From positions 56,789,866 to 56,853,865 of the forward strand of contig CM070548.1 of NCBI GenBank assembly GCA_036346405.1: a DNA stretch of 64,000 nucleotides, written 5' to 3'. Position numbers and translations under genes: made by a program. Within the stretch, counting starts at the first letter, position 1. Each line of letters opens with the position of its first letter. Below are positions 58,600 through 64,000 of this stretch, piece after piece. The DNA is from Phyllostachys edulis. Lineage: Eukaryota > Streptophyta > Magnoliopsida > Poales > Poaceae. The notes under the pieces are model-generated. The model ran no database searches and was not told the origin of the DNA. It saw only the letters and a program-made list of their open reading frames with translations.

Positions 58600-59592
58600 T
58601 CAATGCATCAACACTTTTTGCAGCACTCCGAGCAAAGAAAATATTGTCATCTGCAAATAAAAGATGTCATATGGGGTGCCAAGCCAACTGTTTCAAATAC
58701 CATGTAGCTCACCACGACGCTCCTTGTGTTGCAAGAGACATGACAGACCTTCAGTGCACAACAGAAATAAATAGGGACTAATAGGACCCCCTGCCTAATA
58801 CCCCTGGATGGGTCCACAGGCATAATCAGCTCACCATTAACCCGAATAGCATAGCGAACAGACGTAACACACCGTATGACAAAACTGATCCAAGCAGGAG
58901 CAAAACCCAACTTATTTAGATAGTCGTGTAGATAATTCCACTGTACATGATCAGACACCTTCATCATATCAATCTTCAAAGCAAAATCTTCGTATGGTGT
59001 GCAAACACTCATAAGCAACAAAAGCATTGTTAGTAATAAGCCTTCCAGGGACAAAAGCACTCTGATACTCAGACACAATCGCAAGTAGAAAAACTTTCAA
59101 TCTGTTAGCCAAAACCTTCGAAGCAATCTTATAGAGCACGTTGCACAAACTGATGGCGCGGAAATTTTTTAGATGTTCAGGCCTCGAATCCTTCGGGATA
59201 AGCACAATAATTGAGTCGTAGAGACCCACTGGTATATCCACACCCTCCAAAAAGCTTCTAATAGCATGGAAAATTTCCTCATGAAAAAAATCTCAATGGG
59301 TCTGATAGAAAACTATTAGGAAGCCGTCTGGACAGGACGTATTCGTAGGCCCCATCTGGAACAGAGTAGCCTTGATCTCATCATCTGTATAAGGTTTACA
59401 TAACTCGGCATTTACCTCATCATCCACTTTACGAGGGATAGCCTCAAGAACTGCATCCACCGAATCACACGGTTCAGAGGAAAAGAGATCTACATAAAAA
59501 CTCAGAACCATACCTTTGATGCCATCTTGATTTTCACATCTAGAGCCATCTTCCTGAACAAGGGCCTTGATTTTATTTGTGCGCCTCCTCAC
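58600..59592 (-). pseudogene. LINE copy 2 reverse transcriptase
   Basis: Minus order: FQMGPTNTSCPDGF (expected KAPGPDGF), DSIIVLIPKDSRPEHLKNF, SEYQSAFVPGRLITNNAFV, ALKIDMMKVSDHVQWNYL, SRGIRQG and an intact catalytic LLFADDNIFFARS box near 58650. Frameshifts separate the blocks. The family role is target-primed reverse transcription. Confidence 0.82.
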
Positions 59593-59872
59593 TGAGGCCC
59601 TCGCATGAAAAAAGGCAATATTCTGGTCTTCCTCCCTGAGCCAATCTCCTTGAGATCGCTACCATGCCATAATCTCCTCCCTTTTAAAGTGCTCACAGAG
59701 CCGATGTTCAACCACATGCTCCTCCTAGATCATAGCATTAGTCACATGCACCAAGCACAAAGAATTGATACGGTGCTCAAGCTTTTTTATCTCCATGCAC
59801 ACCGAACCAAAGGACACTTTGCTCCATGAGCCAAGAGAACCGGCCAGCCGGTGTAGATTCATCCAAGTAGAC

Positions 59873-62800
59873 TGTCGAACTGGGAGCGAAGGATCCCGAA
59901 TTCTCTGTGTTCATACACTAGTCCAGGATTTCTAGTGTACACAGTTAAACAAAAGTGATAATCAAAACATATCACGTATTTTATTAATAATTATTCAGAG
60001 TTTATTACAATCGGGCCTGAGGCCAAATAAAGTAAAACACAGCGGAAATAAAATAGTAGTAGTAGACCCAACGATTCACCACAGGCAATAAATGCAGGGG
60101 AGCGTGGCCTAAGCATCGATGTCCTCACCGTCTTGATAGAAGTCTTCTCCTGAATAAAGATTATTCAGCAAGAGTAAGCACTACTACCGTGCTTGCAAGT
60201 TACACCCGTAAAGTAACAGATTGAATGCATGCATAAAGTGAGCAAAGGGTAATGGCAGGGTTTATTTGCATAAGACAGCATTTTCAGTTTAAATACTCTT
60301 AGTAATTTCCAAGGCCATTTTTAGAATTTAATAAGATCAAAATCATATTTCGATTTCTCAATGTCAAGTGTAGGATGAACCTCCATACACAAATGGTGAA
60401 GGACTACCCCCCTTACACCAGGCTTCTGCCCAATCCCATTTTCATAAACCAGGTGATAAAGTCTTTTCAAACAAAACCAGAGACTAACTTTGAGTGGCTT
60501 CTGTTAAGCATGTCCATGACCGTGGACACGGCTATTCGAATAGATTAATACTCTGCAGAGTTGGTACAGCTTTACCCACAAGAGATAGTTTGCTTATTAT
60601 GTCGGCCAATACATGCTTCCGTAGGCGTGCGACTAAGCAGCTATCACGAGGCCTTTACCCTACATTATTTCAACATAATTATGCCCGCTAAGGTTTTGTA
60701 ATCGAAGGCTTCGCACCAAACGACTACCCCCTCTTGCGCCATGTGGGTATCATCAATAAGTCTTCACGACTCCCACATCTTTCCAAGACATAAACATGGT
60801 GAAATGATATAGTTTATTTGGCCAAGTCTGTCCCATTCCAGACTTGTGGTGGTACGAGTTTGGCTTAACATCCGCGGCCCGCAAACCGGTCCATATATGA
60901 CTGGGCGACTTCCAAAACAAACCCTGGGCCTCAACCATTCACTGTATTGAGCTCGTGCATATACTTGCACCCACCAACAATCCAATTCACCCAAGTCTAA
61001 ACCAATCTCATTTATTTTTCCTTTGTCAAAACATTTTCCAATCACCTATGGTAAAACAATACCATAGATTCCTTTTCAAAATAACTTTGTATTTTGGCCA
61101 AATTCCCCAAATCATCTTTTGGTCTAAGCAATGACTAAGCATAATTATCTTAATTATTTTACTAAGGTGACAAGGCATGGCATTCCAAACATCAATATTG
61201 GCTATACAAAGGAATTGGCATAACTAAGAGTGAAAACAGGAATTTAAAATAACTTGAATAAAAATATGCATGCAATAATAACTTTTAAAACAGAATTAAT
61301 TAACTTTGAAATACTGGGATCAAAATGGTCAAGAATGTAACTTGCCTTCATTGAAGTCTTGAGATTCTAAACCCTCTGAAGGATCTACCTCTCCGGAATC
61401 GTCAAAGTCTATACGTGAAAGTACGATAAATTCAAATAAAATTCAAATAAATCCAAAAAGACAGATTAAACTAACTCCAAATGAAATAATTTTGTTTTAT
61501 TTAGCTAGATAATAATTTTCTAAGATTTTAGCAATTTGAAACACTCAATTTGAAGTTGAGGTTCAAAAGATATGAATTTTACAAGTTTTATCCTAAATTT
61601 GATATTTAAAAGAATTTCTAAATTTAAATACAGATTCAAAATAGCTTCAAATTAAATAATTTTTGTTTAGTTAGCTAGATAATGATTTTACATGAATTTA
61701 GAAATTTGGAACACCCAATTTGGAGATTGGATGCAAAAGTTATGAATTTTACAAATTTTAAACCTAAATCTGTAATTTAAATGAATTTCCCGATTTATTT
61801 GTCTAAAGGAAAATCCCTTTAATGCGCAAGGCTGACGTCAGCCCTGAGAATTTCGGGATTAAGGAATTAAAATAAAACCCTGACATGTGGGACCCATATG
61901 TCGGTGTGACGGCTCACGGTAGACTAAGTTTACCGAGCCAGGGAATCTAAATCTGGTGGACTGCCACGTGCGACACGCAAGCGCCGATTAGATGACACAT
62001 TGGCGACACGCCGCCGCGAGGCTGCCGACGCTGGCGCTCAGGTGGCACTGACGTGGCCATGCCACGCGGGCCCGAGTGCGGCGGAGCTCCGGTGAGGACC
62101 TCGCCGGCGCTACGCGCCACGGCGAGGGGCGTGAGTGGTACCATCATGACGAGCGTGCTTCACTGAGTCTGGTGCTTACCGAGATAGCGGAAGAGCGTGG
62201 CCGAATGGTCATTGGCGGTGAAGGTTAGCGGCGGCAAGCTTCGGTTGTCGACGGAGTGGGTGGTCCCGAGGTCCTCCGGCAACGTGGGTTGGCTCTCCGG
62301 CTTCGCGACGTTGAGGCGGTGCTAGCGGTGTAGACGAAGGAGGCGGAGCGGGGACGATGGCGCCGGAATCGGAGAGGAACGAAAGCTCGGTCACCGGTGA
62401 GGAACTCCAAAATTCGAGCGCTAGGAATGAGGAGGAGGGCAATGGGTGGGGGCGTTGGATTGCTGTGAAGGAGGCGCACCCGGAGCTCCCTTTTATAGGG
62501 CCGGGGAGGGCGGAGTTGCGTGTAAAGCACGAAGATCGCCGCCGGGTCCGTGGCGGAATCAACGGAATCGTGGACGAAGAAGGAAAGGAATGGCTGGGTT
62601 GGGTGCGATTCGACGCGGCGATTTTAATGCGCGCGATGATTCGGGGATTAGATCGCGATTCCGCCAAGTATGGAAGCTCCCTGAGCTGCGTCCATGGCGG
62701 TGGCGCTGTGAAAGGAAAGGGCGCAGGTTGAAGATGGAAAGGGGAAAGAAAGGCTCGGGCTGTTGGATTTCGATCCGACGGCGCGGAATAAGCGTCTTGG

Positions 62801-63217
62801 CGTGTGTGCGTGATGGTCGATTCGATGATGATCCAATGGCGGTGTGGGGGTAACGTCTTGGGAGGAGAATTTGGGCTGATTGGGCGTGTGTGTGTGAGGA
62901 GGGTTTTGGGCCGGGCAAATTCGGCCCTTTTACTGTTAAGGAATTTATAATGTTTTAACAATTGTTTTAATTCTGATAATTAAAAGAGGCTTTAGAAAAT
63001 AGTAAATAAATTCCAAAAATTCTAGAAAAATTCACAGAAATTCCTAGAATGATTTTGGACTTGAATAAAATAATTTCAACTTAAACTTGGTAATAGTTTT
63101 TGTAATTAAACTTGTTTTAGCTTTAAGGTTATTAAGGAAAGCTTTAAGAAAATTTGAAAAATCCATAAAAATACATAAGTTTATATTTTCTCTAAATTGA
63201 AATTTTGGGTCATTACA
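59873..63217 (-). repeat. 3' LTR of the Del/Tekay-like Gypsy
   Basis: 3345 bp. In element sense it starts TGTAATGACCC (63217) and ends CCCAGTTCGACA (59873). It is preceded by a purine tract AAGGGGTAGG (63221-63231 on the complement). Open frames at 62.2-62.9 kb on both strands come from GC-rich leader sequence and carry no domain. Confidence 0.85.
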
Positions 63218-63288
63218 AACCTACCCCTTAAAGGAATCTCGACCCGAGATTGAGACTTGAATTAGCAAAAGGTGGGGATACTCGGCTT

Positions 63289-64000
63289 TCAAATCTTCTT
63301 CTCGCTCCCGGTGGCTTCTTCTTCTAATGATTGCTCCAATTGAACCTTGCATGAGCGGATGACTTTGCTTCTGGTGACTCGTTCTGCCACATCGAGAATC
63401 TTGATTGGCTGCTCTACGTACGTGAGGTCTTCCTGAAGGTCGATGTTCTCAAGGGGTGTTTCTTCTGTTGGCACTCGGAGATACTTCTTGAGTTGAGAGA
63501 CGTGGAAGACGTCGTGGACTGCTGACAAGGAGGTTGGAAGTTCAAGCTTATATGCAACTTCACCCCTCTTGGCCAAAACCTTGTAAGGTCCCACAAATCT
63601 AGGTGCAAGTTTTCCTTTGGTCCGGAACCTTTTTACCCCTCGAAGTGGAGTAACCCTGAGATAAACGAAGTCTCCTATTTCAAAGGTTAATTCTCTTCGA
63701 CGATTATCAGCGTAACTCTTCTGTCGAGATTGGGCCACCTTCAAACGTTCCCTTATCGCTTTAACCTTGCTTTGACTTCTTTTATCAATTCGGTCCAAAG
63801 AATTGATGCTCTCCTACTTCATCCCAAAGAAGCGGAGTTCGCATTTTCTACCATACAAAGCTTCAAATGGAGACATCGTAGAGGTGGCTTGGTAACTATT
63901 GTTGTCTGAGAATTCGCATAGGGCAGATTCTTGTCCCAGCTTTTTCCATAATCTAAGGCACAGGCTCGAAGCATGTCTTCAAGAATTTGATTGATACGTT
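63289..64000 (-). pseudogene. Integrase C-terminal half of the Del/Tekay-like Gypsy
   Basis: Minus order from the window edge: ILEDMLRACALDYGKSWD and MSPFEALYGRKC (integrase core end), then RQKSYADNRRRELTFEIGDF, APRFVGPYKVLAKRGEVAYK and HDVFHVSQLKKYL (the GPY/F module). A possible chromodomain stretch ILDVAERVTRSKVIRSCKV follows, with the stop at 63289. The open part is 63289-63798. At least three single-base shifts (near 63740, 63830 and 63915) break the upstream frame. Integrase inserts element DNA, and the tail would steer it to chromatin. Confidence 0.83.

Larger units (their letters stand above)
53331..59872 (-). mobile_element. L1-type LINE copy 2, split by a solo LTR and cut by a Gypsy
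   Basis: Same family and orientation as copy 1. The 3' end is marked by a T8 run (53331-53338; a poly-A tail on the minus strand). RNase H, zf-RVT, a connector and reverse transcriptase follow toward higher coordinates. A 3.2 kb solo LTR (55280-58508) interrupts it. At 59873 a Gypsy LTR cuts it in the region upstream of the reverse transcriptase. It supplies the uninterrupted version of the hAT insertion site in copy 1. Confidence 0.83.
59873..64000 (-). mobile_element. Del/Tekay-like Gypsy chromovirus, 3' end only, runs off the window
   Basis: The LTR 59873-63217 is followed on the high-coordinate side by integrase coding on the minus strand, so the window shows the element's 3' LTR and pol end. 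A 3.3 kb LTR and a chromodomain-like integrase tail suit the Del/Tekay lineage. It inserted into LINE copy 2 after GTAGAC. The partner duplication lies outside the window. Confidence 0.82.

Noticed and set aside
62209..62961. Open minus-strand frame of 250 residues and plus-strand frames of 124-135 residues
   Set aside because: This is the GC-rich leader of the Del/Tekay-like LTR. Frames on both strands have low-complexity Pro/Ser/Arg content and no domain.

Overview
This looks like grass (Poaceae) nuclear DNA. The Copia, Gypsy chromovirus, Tat-type Gypsy, L1-type LINE, hAT and CACTA elements are of types typical of cereal genomes. The host genes have GT-AG introns, GC-rich first exons and grass-type products. 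I cannot name the species from sequence alone. All family names come from recalled motifs, not from a database search.

Layout. 1-3.7 kb is degraded transposon DNA: two CACTA-like termini, a long hairpin and a relic BARE-like LTR. 3.7-12.7 kb is a dead Copia element with target-site duplication (TSD) AAAAT. Its right LTR was later hit by a 3.4 kb long-LTR Gypsy solo LTR (TSD GACGT). 12.7-20.5 kb is the only host-gene island. It holds tRNA-Leu(AAG), a small secreted Cys/Pro-rich protein, a broken pollen Ole e 1-like gene, and a complete four-exon IRX10-type GT47 xylan glycosyltransferase on the minus strand. The last gene has a short non-autonomous LTR element in its first intron.

20.5-50.6 kb is a four-level nest whose boundaries can be read to the base, except for the LINE's own ends. 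An L1-type LINE was split by a hAT element (8-bp TSD ACCGTACC; 20977-46532). The hAT was split by a Tat-type Gypsy on the minus strand (TSD AATGG; 22158-46108). That Gypsy was split inside its integrase by a relative in the opposite orientation (TSD AGAAT; 27512-39499). Both Gypsy copies carry an antisense gene with shared introns. The hAT carries pieces of a host glycosyltransferase-like gene.

50.6-64 kb holds a BARE-like LTR, a GC-rich stretch I cannot assign, and a second LINE of the same family and orientation. The second LINE is split by a long solo LTR (TSD CAATC) and by the 3' end of a Del/Tekay-like Gypsy that runs off the window.

The host genes are not an operon or pathway; each is a separate locus. 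The IRX10-like enzyme would make xylan backbone in the Golgi. The nest ends about 0.33 kb upstream of its start codon, so any older distal promoter would now lie about 30 kb away. Parts of the inner Gypsy show a systematic CAG to CGA (and CTG to TCG) replacement that looks like a sequencing or polishing artefact, so reading frames there should not be trusted.
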